Source: an uncultured Desulfobulbaceae bacterium (GTDB lineage: Bacteria > Desulfobacterota > Desulfobulbia > Desulfobulbales > BM004). From it: a stretch of DNA of 64,000 nucleotides. Positions within the stretch are counted from its first letter, which is position 1; each line of letters starts with the position of its first letter. The DNA is taken from assembly GCA_947259115.1 (NCBI GenBank), contig CAMYKS010000010.1, positions 199,385 to 263,384 on the forward strand, read 5' to 3'. The notes under the pieces were generated by a model. It was not told where the DNA came from. It did no database searches and worked only from the letters and a program-made list of their open reading frames with translations. This document shows, piece by piece, positions 26,190-34,493 of the stretch. A program made the position numbers and the translations under genes.

Positions 26190-28403
26190 ATGCCCATGAC
26201 AGCACACGACGAAACGATCAGAAAGACACTCGATCTGGCGGTAAGCCACCACAAGGCAGGCCGGTTCAAAGAAGCTGAAATAACCTACAGGCAGGTTCTT
26301 GTTGCTGAGCCGGAGAACGAACACGCCAACCACTTCCTTGGCATCCTGGCAGCCCAGGCAGGTCAGCCCGAGATGGCTTTGCAGCTGATTTCCAAGGCCA
26401 TAGAACAAAATCCGTCCGAACCATCCTATCACCTGCACCTGGGAAATGTCTATTTAGCGCAGAATCGGCTTAATGATGCTGTGGATGCCTATGACAAAAC
26501 CCTCACCCTCAGGCCCGGCTTTGCGGAGGCCCTTTTCAACCTCGGGAACGTCCTCCGGTTGCTGGGCCGTTTCAAGGAGGCAACAGGATACTACCAGAAG
26601 GCAATTGCCAGCAACCCCGATTACGCAGGAGCGCACATCGGCCTGGGGATAATTTACCGCAAGCAGGGACAACTTGTTGAAGCCGCAGCAGCACTGAAAC
26701 GGGCCCTTGCCCTGCAACCGGACAATGCTGAAACCCTGAACAACCTTGCCGGTGTATTCACAGAACTGGGGCAAATTGATGAGGCCATAAAGGCCCTGGA
26801 AAAGGCGATTGTCCTTAATCCCGAACTGGCCGCAGCCCATAACAGCCTGGGAATTCTCTATTTTGAACGGGGCAGGCTGAGAGAGGCTGAAACAGCCCTT
26901 CAGCGTGCCCTTGCCATCAATAGAGACTATGTTGAGGCCTATAACAACCTGGGGAATATCCTGGCAGCCCGGGGACGATTTTCAGAGGCGGTTATGAATT
27001 TCAGCAAAGCCTTGGGTTCTGACCCGAACTTTGCGCAGGCCCATAACAATTTGGGGAATGCCCTGAAGGCGAGCGCCAGGCTTAACGATGCCCTCTCCAG
27101 TTATCGCAAGGCCGTTGCCCTTGATCTGGACTATTCCGAAGCTCACTCGAATCTGCTCCTGGCCATGAATTATCTGCCGGCGTGCCGGCAAGAGGAAATC
27201 TTTGCAGAATCAGTGCGCTGGTGGCAGCAACACGGTAAAGGTTTCTTTGGCCACGACCGGTTTTACAGCAACAGCCGGGATAAGAAGCGCAGGTTGCGGA
27301 TCGGCTACCTATCGCCCGATTTCAGGGACCATTCCGTGGCCTGTTTTATTGAACCGGTTCTCAAGTCGCATGACAGGAACAGTGTTGAGGTCTTCTGCTA
27401 TACCAATGTAAGCCGTCCGGATACGGTGACGGAACGGATCAGGGCCGCAGCGGATCACTGGGTTTCAGTTGTTGGCAGGGATGCCGAAAATATTGGCGCC
27501 CGGGTGCGGGCGGACAACATTGACATCCTGGTTGACCTTGCCGGCCATACAGTAAAAAACAGTCTGCTGGTGTTTGCCCGCAAGCCGGCGCCAATCCAGG
27601 TAACCTGGCTGGGTTACCCCAACACGACCGGTCTGGCGGCCATGGATTACCGTCTGACCGATGCTGTTGCCGATCCTGCAGGCGAAGGGGATGAACTGTA
27701 CAGCGAGACCCTGGTCCGCCTGGAACATGGTTTCCTGTGTTACCAGGCTGAAGGCGCAGCGGTTCCGGTCACGGAGCCGCCCTGTGTCAAGCAGGGACAT
27801 ATCACCTTCGGCAGCTTCAACAATCTTGCAAAAACAGGCCCGGAAGTGCTCCGGTCCTGGGCCAAGATCCTCAATGCCTGCAAGGATTCACACCTCATAT
27901 TGAAGTCGGTTAACCTGGCAGACGAGGCAACCGCTGATACATTGAGGCAATTCCTTGGACAACAGGGAATTGCTGCCAACAGAATACATCTCCTTGGCCA
28001 ATTGGAGTCAAAAAATGAGCACCTTGAAATGTACGGCAAGGTAGATATCGCACTTGATCCTTTCCCCTACAACGGTACGACCACCTCCTGCGAAGCCCTG
28101 TGGATGGGAGTGCCCGTCGTAACCCTGCAGGGTGAAAGGCATTCAGGGAGAGTGGGAGCTTCCATCCTCCGCCATGCCGGCCTGGAAGATCTTGTTGCTG
28201 ATTCCATTGAAGGCTATATTGCCCTTGCTGTTTCCCTGGCAGACGACCGCGAAGCACTGCGCGAATTCCGGGCCCAGGTACGCGACCTGATGCAGCAGTC
28301 CATGCTGATGGACAAGAAGTTGTTCACTGCAACCCTGGAAGAGGCTTACCGCACCATGTGGCTGCAATGGTGTGATGCGGACCCGGATCCCCACGCACCT
28401 TGA
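26190..28403 (+). CDS. TPR plus O-GlcNAc-transferase-like (GT41) protein, copy 3
   Basis: This is the third tandem GT41 gene. The start is placed at the ATG 26190 (next in-frame ATG 26196), because alignment with copy 1 puts the conserved TPR beginning there (LAVSHHKAGRFKEAEITYRQ). An upstream TTG at 26118, 12 bp after AGGAGAG, would add 24 residues. About ten TPRs precede the catalytic part RLRIGYLSPDFRDHSVACFI, DLAGHTVKNSLLVFARKPAP and DPFPYNGTTTSCEALWMGV. Compared with its siblings, the fourth Thr of the NGTTTT motif is Ser and the Tyr before FI is Cys. It probably acts with the other two on separate targets (inference). Confidence 0.8.
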   Translation: MPMTAHDETIRKTLDLAVSHHKAGRFKEAEITYRQVLVAEPENEHANHFLGILAAQAGQPEMALQLISKAIEQNPSEPSYHLHLGNVYLAQNRLNDAVDAYDKTLTLRPGFAEALFNLGNVLRLLGRFKEATGYYQKAIASNPDYAGAHIGLGIIYRKQGQLVEAAAALKRALALQPDNAETLNNLAGVFTELGQIDEAIKALEKAIVLNPELAAAHNSLGILYFERGRLREAETALQRALAINRDYVEAYNNLGNILAARGRFSEAVMNFSKALGSDPNFAQAHNNLGNALKASARLNDALSSYRKAVALDLDYSEAHSNLLLAMNYLPACRQEEIFAESVRWWQQHGKGFFGHDRFYSNSRDKKRRLRIGYLSPDFRDHSVACFIEPVLKSHDRNSVEVFCYTNVSRPDTVTERIRAAADHWVSVVGRDAENIGARVRADNIDILVDLAGHTVKNSLLVFARKPAPIQVTWLGYPNTTGLAAMDYRLTDAVADPAGEGDELYSETLVRLEHGFLCYQAEGAAVPVTEPPCVKQGHITFGSFNNLAKTGPEVLRSWAKILNACKDSHLILKSVNLADEATADTLRQFLGQQGIAANRIHLLGQLESKNEHLEMYGKVDIALDPFPYNGTTTSCEALWMGVPVVTLQGERHSGRVGASILRHAGLEDLVADSIEGYIALAVSLADDREALREFRAQVRDLMQQSMLMDKKLFTATLEEAYRTMWLQWCDADPDPHAP

Positions 28404-28591
28404 GGTCGTTAATTCAGCCTGCGCCCTGATGCCGTTTCTCTTCACCTCTCCATAGTGACACCATTACAGATCAATTCAGGCAGCGCGTTATCCTCTGAAC
28501 AATGTGGTTCAGGGTGAGCGCTGTCTGTTGCGTTGCTGACCACATTGCTGCAGGATGATTCCAGTTACATCGTGCATCGTGATGGTTGCAC

Positions 28592-28626
28592 AAAAAAAAG
28601 GGCCGCGCATGAAGCGCGGCCCTTTT
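28592..28626. terminator. Strong bidirectional intrinsic terminator
   Basis: A perfect 9-bp stem GGGCCGCGC / GCGCGGCCC with a 5-nt loop (28600-28622) is flanked by eight A on the left and TTTT on the right. On the minus strand it gives a hairpin followed by eight T, ending the lipoprotein gene 28652-32371. On the plus strand it ends the third GT41 transcript more weakly. Confidence 0.85.
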
Positions 28627-28651
28627 GTTAAGGTTTTTAGAGTAAGAAATA

Positions 28652-31600
28652 TCAGGGACCTGAAGCTGTATAGGTTCCAAGTTGTTTCGGATTTCCAACC
28701 TCATAGGCGCTGAAGACTGTCCAGGCGGATCCCAGCGAATCTGGAGTAAGACCACCTGTGAACGTAGTACAATCGGTAGTACCCAAACCGTTTGAAATGG
28801 TGACAGCCAATGACTGGCGGCTATCTGCAAGAACTCCTGACACACCTGAAAGCTCAGGTATGGTTACGTCACCTATAGCAGTACCATTGTACGCTACATT
28901 AAGGTCAACCCAGGCTGCATCCAGGTAGCTGTTAACCTCTGCAACAGTACATGCATCAGTATTAGCACATGTGGCACCCGGGAATGAGGCCTCCAGATCA
29001 AGAGGATGAGAGAAGGAATAGTTCAGGACCATCGAATAAGGCCCTTCAGTCCCGGTAATACATGATGCAGGTTCTCCATCCGCAAAATTAGCAACCACTC
29101 CAATTACAGTAGTATTGAACGGTCCAAGCACGTCAACTATACCGAAGTCAGGAGTGATACACAGAGCGCCGTTTCCGGAATCAACGAAGTCATCAGCAGC
29201 ACCGCCTCTGGTGTTTAAACCATCACCAGCTGCATCCCAATCAAGCCAACGGTTGCCAAGCTCATCCTCGATGGTGTCCCAATTCAGCACACCATGGGCA
29301 AAACCATTAACGCCGCTGCCGTCATCAACACTCGGGGCAAATCCCAAGTCAACATATGTTGACTCTGAGTAGATAATCGCAGCAGTATCATTAAAATCAG
29401 CCGGGAAGTAATCACTCCGGGTGATGCCGGTCAGGTTGCCCTGCGGGATGGTGAGCAGGGTTCCGTCTTCTTCAAGCGTGGCACAGTTGGCATATATATC
29501 TGCTGTACCGGGACCGGCTAAGTTTTCGAGAGTAACAAAATCAGTCGCCAGGGCGATGGGCGCACCTAATGCTACGTCACAATCAACACTGGTGCTTGAT
29601 GTATCAACGTCAACCGGCTCATTGAATTTAATTACCAGGCCGTCTTCACTCCAGAGTGCATATTCAACAAATGGAGGAATCAGGTCATTGACCACCACCT
29701 GTGCCTTATCGGCAGGGTGACCTGCCAGGTCTTCCACTGCATTGGAAAAGTTCATGATCTGGCGATGATCGTCATTGGCAAGGGTAATGACATCATCAAC
29801 AGAAATCATAACCAGGTCGGCCTGGGCATTTGCTGATCCACCATCCGGTGTGTCATTGTCATCGGTTTTGCCGACGTTGTTGGCCAGGGTCCAGGAGGTG
29901 ATGCTAGTAATACCCGCCCAGTCGATGGTACCGTCGGTGGTCATGTCGATGTTCTCAGAGAAAGCCACGCCGATGGTATCATTAAATGGCTGCCAGATGG
30001 AAAAACTGGTGGCATCATAATCTGAGCCGGTCCGGGCATTATCACCGTCCTGCAGGCGGTAAAGAGTGATGGGCTCAACAACATCAAGGTTAGCCGCATC
30101 TTCCGGATCCTTGAGCAGGCGGCATGTGATGTTCAGGGTCGGAACACCGCATTCGCCAGGCTCGCCCACACCGGCATTCTCAGCACCGTCACCGAAGTCA
30201 AACAGGGTATCGACGTCAGCATCAATACAGAGCTGACCAGCAAGGTTTGTAAAGGCCGGAGTTGCTCTATTGGTGGCATAACCACAGGTGTTGTAACCAT
30301 AGTTCAGAACCGTGGTCGGAGCCACGCAGTCACCCAAAACAACTTCTACAACAGCACTGATGTTGCTGAAATCATCAATTGACTCAACGTAAATCGTGTC
30401 ACCGATATTTGCAGCTAAATCATTATCAGAACTGTCTGAACCGACTACAACATACTGGGTTCCACTTTCTCCGCTGCCGGAACAGTTATCCTGGCAGTCT
30501 GCATCTGATGAAGAACCAATCTGCCAGTCTCCAACTACAGGAGGCAGGAACGAAACAGTGGCATAATTATTGGTAATTTGTGCATTTTCCGTGATATCGT
30601 TGGGGCAGACTAACTGGTCAGCCAGGCCTTCCAGCCTCGTTTCATACTGGGCATCGGCATTCAGGTTATAGAAGGTGTTGCCGCCGGAATCATCCCACTC
30701 TGAGCGGAATACCGTAGGATACTCAGTCTGAAGGTCAGTCTGGTTGGCAACAGTAACAGAGTAATCCGTACATTCCTGTTTCAGTTCAGTAACCGCATCT
30801 GCGTTTGTTTGATCTTCGGAGTACACCTTGATACCGACCTGAATATATCCGGAGCCGTTTGTAGAGGAATATGGATCTGTATAGAACAGGGCATCTGGAG
30901 CAACCTTTCCACTGGAAGAAGTACTGTTACAAACAGTTGCACCGGTCTCATCATCATGTGTGAGGAAATTTCCTGACAGGTCCCTGTGATCAGATTTCAA
31001 CAGGTAAACGACCAGGTGATGATCATCAGGCACTGCTTCAGCTGTGGTGATTGTCAGAGTGCTGCCGGAAATCTCTGCGGTGAAATCCGTGATGTAGTCC
31101 ACATCATCATCAGTATCGTCGGGATCTACACCGGCGTCCCAGATAACGATGGAATTGGCATTTAAACTGACGTCTTGCAAGGTCTCGGTAAAATTGATTT
31201 CAAAGCCCGTGAGGCCGTGCAGGTTATCATGCAGGGCGGCAAAATAGAGGTCTGAATTTCCTTCCCAGTCTGCACTTGTACGAGTCACCGCACCGGTTAC
31301 GCTTGTAACGCATGGCTGAATATTATCATTAGTCGGAATTGGATCTACACAGACATCGCCCAGGTAAAGCAGTCCTTCATTTGTTGTTGCAATGCAGTCC
31401 CCCTCTGAATTACTGGGTGTAGAACCCGGCGAGCACGAAACATCACCTGCTGTACTGTCTTCTACAGCTAAACCGTCGTAACCCGGCGCCCACATTCTGA
31501 GGATAGAATCATTAGGAACATTAGTGAAAGAAAAGCTACCATCGTCACCTGTTACGGAAGCATGCGGGTTAGCCTCGTAGGAGAAGTAGCATCCGGAATC

Positions 31601-32371
31601 ACAATCATTGTCAGCCTGCAACACTGGATCGTTGTTATCAACTGCCCACATGTCAAGCCTTACAGTAGCACCGCCTATTGCTGCACCGGTATCGCAGTCT
31701 CTCAGCACACCTGTGACATCAGAACTAAGCATGGGCAGCATGGCTGTGGCAGCCTCAACATACATACCGTCAATAAAGGTAGTACGAGGGTTGACAACGG
31801 TGTAGGAACCACCGTCTCCACCGTCGCCGCCGTCGCCGCCTGTACCGGCACCACCATCATTGCCGCCGGCAGAACCACCGTCGCCGCCGTCCCACCATAC
31901 GCCGTTGCCGCCGGCACCGCCGGTATTATTGTTATTGTCGCCGCCAAAACCGCTGCCGCCACTTCCACCCGAACTACCATCCAGGTCAGGGTCAACACTG
32001 CCGTCAATCTGGGCTTCAGGATACACACTTACAACGGCGCCAAGATAATTATCCGGCGGCTGAATTACTACCCTGACAGGTCCATGTGATGTGCTGTCAT
32101 CAGCACCTGCAACATTTGAAACAAGTAATTTTTTGAAGTAGTACTGTCCGGCAGCGTTGGTGGTTGTCGATTCACCTTGGACGCTGACTCTGGCACCTTG
32201 AATCGCGATGCCGTTGGTATCCATTACAGTACCGCCAATGTCAATTTTGGGCCCTTTTTTGTTCTGTCCAGTTGACCCTGTTTTGTCCCCGTCGGATCCG
32301 CACGCTGCAAGTGTAGTTGCTAAACAGGCACAAAGCGCGAAATTTAAAAGAGTTGAATACTTCTTTTTCAT
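28652..32371 (-). CDS. Giant Gly-rich lipoprotein with Ig-like and carboxypeptidase-regulatory-like domains
   Basis: The 1239-residue exported protein has a lipoprotein signal, ending in a lipobox LAAC at about 21-24. A carboxypeptidase regulatory-like beta-sandwich follows (about 45-100; IDIGGTVMDTNGIAIQGARV) and then a low-complexity Gly/Asp/Asn linker (about 130-190). A second such domain (VTGVLRDCDTGAAIGGATVR, about 218-290) precedes several Ig-like modules (for example LTGFEINFTETLQDVSLNAN, and later NDTIGVAFSENIDM and GLVIKFNEPVDV), which resemble bacterial Ig-like domains. Many Cys suggest disulfides. This looks like a large surface-anchored structural or adhesive protein with no enzyme motif. 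The terminator follows the stop, and AAAGGAGG lies upstream of the ATG. Confidence 0.8.
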   Translation of the reverse strand: MKKKYSTLLNFALCACLATTLAACGSDGDKTGSTGQNKKGPKIDIGGTVMDTNGIAIQGARVSVQGESTTTNAAGQYYFKKLLVSNVAGADDSTSHGPVRVVIQPPDNYLGAVVSVYPEAQIDGSVDPDLDGSSGGSGGSGFGGDNNNNTGGAGGNGVWWDGGDGGSAGGNDGGAGTGGDGGDGGDGGSYTVVNPRTTFIDGMYVEAATAMLPMLSSDVTGVLRDCDTGAAIGGATVRLDMWAVDNNDPVLQADNDCDSGCYFSYEANPHASVTGDDGSFSFTNVPNDSILRMWAPGYDGLAVEDSTAGDVSCSPGSTPSNSEGDCIATTNEGLLYLGDVCVDPIPTNDNIQPCVTSVTGAVTRTSADWEGNSDLYFAALHDNLHGLTGFEINFTETLQDVSLNANSIVIWDAGVDPDDTDDDVDYITDFTAEISGSTLTITTAEAVPDDHHLVVYLLKSDHRDLSGNFLTHDDETGATVCNSTSSSGKVAPDALFYTDPYSSTNGSGYIQVGIKVYSEDQTNADAVTELKQECTDYSVTVANQTDLQTEYPTVFRSEWDDSGGNTFYNLNADAQYETRLEGLADQLVCPNDITENAQITNNYATVSFLPPVVGDWQIGSSSDADCQDNCSGSGESGTQYVVVGSDSSDNDLAANIGDTIYVESIDDFSNISAVVEVVLGDCVAPTTVLNYGYNTCGYATNRATPAFTNLAGQLCIDADVDTLFDFGDGAENAGVGEPGECGVPTLNITCRLLKDPEDAANLDVVEPITLYRLQDGDNARTGSDYDATSFSIWQPFNDTIGVAFSENIDMTTDGTIDWAGITSITSWTLANNVGKTDDNDTPDGGSANAQADLVMISVDDVITLANDDHRQIMNFSNAVEDLAGHPADKAQVVVNDLIPPFVEYALWSEDGLVIKFNEPVDVDTSSTSVDCDVALGAPIALATDFVTLENLAGPGTADIYANCATLEEDGTLLTIPQGNLTGITRSDYFPADFNDTAAIIYSESTYVDLGFAPSVDDGSGVNGFAHGVLNWDTIEDELGNRWLDWDAAGDGLNTRGGAADDFVDSGNGALCITPDFGIVDVLGPFNTTVIGVVANFADGEPASCITGTEGPYSMVLNYSFSHPLDLEASFPGATCANTDACTVAEVNSYLDAAWVDLNVAYNGTAIGDVTIPELSGVSGVLADSRQSLAVTISNGLGTTDCTTFTGGLTPDSLGSAWTVFSAYEVGNPKQLGTYTASGP

Positions 32372-32884
32372 GGGTTTCCTTCCTCCTTTCTCATTATCGA
32401 TTAATAAATCTTCTCCACCATTCCGTTAACGTTGATTCATCATACTATTATATATGCATCCGCATTTAGGCGAATATTATAGGCTTCTTTCCATATTATC
32501 CCTGCGATGTCAATTGTTTTTTTTGTTTTTCTCTTGTCTGGGCCTGTTTTTACAGTTTTTTTTGCAGCAGAAAAAAGAGTTTTATTTGCTTTTCTTTTTA
32601 AAAAAACAAACAATATCAATAATATATGCAAAAAAAATGCATTCAGCCTCACCAAAAAAGTATTTTTCTCCGTACTGTTGCAAAAATGTTCTATTCCTTG
32701 ATATCAGAAGATTTCAGCAGTTTCGTTGTCGCTGAAATTCTAATTCGTGGCCAATCATATAACTTCAATTAATTTTTTGCAATGACATATAATATTTTTT
32801 ACGGGCAAAATGACCAGTAATTTACCGAAACCTTCCCAGCCTCGGAAAATATTGCCCCATGGACACTAAGAACACTATCGATAC
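32372..32884. other. AT-rich intergenic region, no gene seen
   Basis: 513 bp with long T and A tracts (for example 32516-32530, 32554-32563) between the lipoprotein start and mltG. It must hold the lipoprotein promoter; two TATAAT-like boxes appear on the minus strand (complements of 32447-32452 and 32476-32481) but neither has a matching -35 at 17 bp. No RNA gene or conserved ORF is seen. Confidence 0.4.
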
Positions 32885-33898
32885 CTATTTCCCTGCTCTG
32901 TACCGGGAAACCGCTTTGTTGTGTTCCTTCAAGGTTCTGGAGAAATGATGACTCTTGTCGTCCTTTGCAACAAAATAGAGGTAATCCGTCCGGGCTGGGA
33001 AGATGACGGCCTCAATTGCAGCCCGCCCGGGGTTGGCAATAGGGCCCGGCGGCAGTCCTTCAATTATATATGTATTATACGGTGTGGATTTCTTCAGATC
33101 TGCTTTTGTAAGCTGACCCGTATTTTCCTCCAGGCCGTAACGGACTGTGGGGTCTGCCTGCAGGCGCATGCCCCTTTGCAAACGGTTGAGAAAAACCGAG
33201 GCAACCAGGGCACGTTCCTCAGGGTTGCCGGTTTCCTTTTCCACTATGGAGGCCAGGATCACCACCTCATGGTGTGACATGGCAAAAGTATCGGAATTCT
33301 GGTTTTTTATGAGCGCATTGTATATCTGGAAGTGTCTTGCAACCATCATTTCTATTATTTTTGCTTCACCCAGTTGCCCCCTTGACAGAAAGTATGTGTC
33401 AGGGAATAAATAACCTTCAAGGCTTTCTGCATGAATCCCCGTTTTTTTTAGCATTGCGGGATCACGCACCAGGTGGAGAAATTTTTCCAGATCGACCCAG
33501 CCGTCTGCGGCCAGAATAGCAGCGAATTTTGTCATTTCCGTGCCTTCCGGTATGGTCACCGGCCGGTACAGCACCTTGCCCTTTTTGAGAAGTTCAATGA
33601 CCTCCAAGGGTTTTTTACCCGGGGCAAAAGCGTATTCCCCGGCGCGCAGTCTGGAGCCTGCCCCGGTCAGTGTGGCCAGCATTGAAAAACGGGGATCAGG
33701 CCTAATCACTTTTTTTTCTGCAAGGATTTTTCCTATGGTGGAAAGGCTCGAACGGGCGGGAATAATTACTTCGATCTGCTCCCGGGAGGAAGACGGCCCG
33801 GGACCCATGGCATATATCCCGACCCAAAGGCACCACAGAAGCGGCACACCGAGGATGATCATGAGCAGGAGGGGAATACGGCGAGCGGGGAAATTCAT
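32885..33898 (-). CDS. mltG: Endolytic murein transglycosylase MltG
   Basis: The 337-residue inner-membrane protein cuts nascent glycan strands of peptidoglycan. It has one N-terminal membrane segment (about 9-28; PLLLMIILGVPLLWCLWVG), a LysM-like/YceG region (about 40-180) and the catalytic part with the essential Glu in ILASIVEKETGNPEERALVA. RLQADPTVRYGLEE and NTYIIEGLPPGPIANPGRAA follow. All family blocks are present and the length is typical. The gene is often next to tmk or holB, but here its neighbours are the giant lipoprotein and lon. Just upstream is a gap full of inverted phrase repeats. Confidence 0.92.
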   Translation of the reverse strand: MNFPARRIPLLLMIILGVPLLWCLWVGIYAMGPGPSSSREQIEVIIPARSSLSTIGKILAEKKVIRPDPRFSMLATLTGAGSRLRAGEYAFAPGKKPLEVIELLKKGKVLYRPVTIPEGTEMTKFAAILAADGWVDLEKFLHLVRDPAMLKKTGIHAESLEGYLFPDTYFLSRGQLGEAKIIEMMVARHFQIYNALIKNQNSDTFAMSHHEVVILASIVEKETGNPEERALVASVFLNRLQRGMRLQADPTVRYGLEENTGQLTKADLKKSTPYNTYIIEGLPPGPIANPGRAAIEAVIFPARTDYLYFVAKDDKSHHFSRTLKEHNKAVSRYRAGK

Positions 33899-33972
33899 GT
33901 TTTTGGGAGTGACTAAAGTTACAAGTTACAAGTGCCTATAGTGTTAAGTGCCTAAAGTGAGCTAAAGTTACA

Positions 33973-34362
33973 AGTGCCTAAAGTTACGAGTGCCTAAAGT
34001 TTAAAGTGAGCTAAAGTTTTTTTTAATGTGGCTCTAAAGAAAACTAAGCTAAAGGCACACTTTCACTCTTTGATCGGTCCATGGGTGCTGGATCGGAGTC
34101 TCCCTCTGGTCGTTTATACCCTGTTTTTTAGGATGCTTACCTTCCGCCTTCGCGGGAATGACATTGTAAAAAGACAGCGTCACTCCCGCGAAGGCGGGAG
34201 TCCAGTGAAGATGGCAGCTGAGTTTCCATAGAGCCACTATTTTTTAAAATAATTTTATATTTCAACTTCTGCTTATAATTAACCTGGTGGATATTTTATC
34301 AATACCTCAGGTTATAGTTTTTTTAACTTTAGGCACTTTAGGCACTCGTAACTTTAGGCACT
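33973..34362. repeat. Inverted phrase unit without a gene, between mltG and lon
   Basis: The left arm 33973-34000 and the right arm 34335-34362 are perfect reverse complements over 28 bp, built from GTGCCTAAAGT phrases. The arms share a 25-bp sequence with the arms of the four-helix-bundle unit (37996-38407). Further half-phrases extend outwards to 33911. Inside, a smaller inverted pair (GTGGCTCTA near 34027 and TAGAGCCAC near 34230) encloses a CGCCTTCGCGGGAATGAC-type dyad (34140-34205). No gene is seen. To the right, 34371-34490 has single-sided CCTTGACCCC phrases. Confidence 0.8.
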
Positions 34363-34493
34363 AAGAGCTTTCGCCTTCAGCCTTTAACCTTATAACCCTG
34401 AACCTCTGTGCCTTTGTCTCTCAGTGCCTTTGTGCCTTTGTTTTTAAGCTTTTCCCTTGACCCCTCGACCCCTTGAAACCTTGGCCCCTGTTC

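Noticed and set aside
28600-28622. Possible origin or small RNA at a perfect GC stem
   Set aside because: It is flanked by A and T tracts and lies between convergent gene ends, so a bidirectional terminator is the simpler reading.
31562-32089. Plus-strand frames within the giant lipoprotein gene
   Set aside because: They are complements of the Gly-rich linker coding sequence (low-complexity shadow), not genes.
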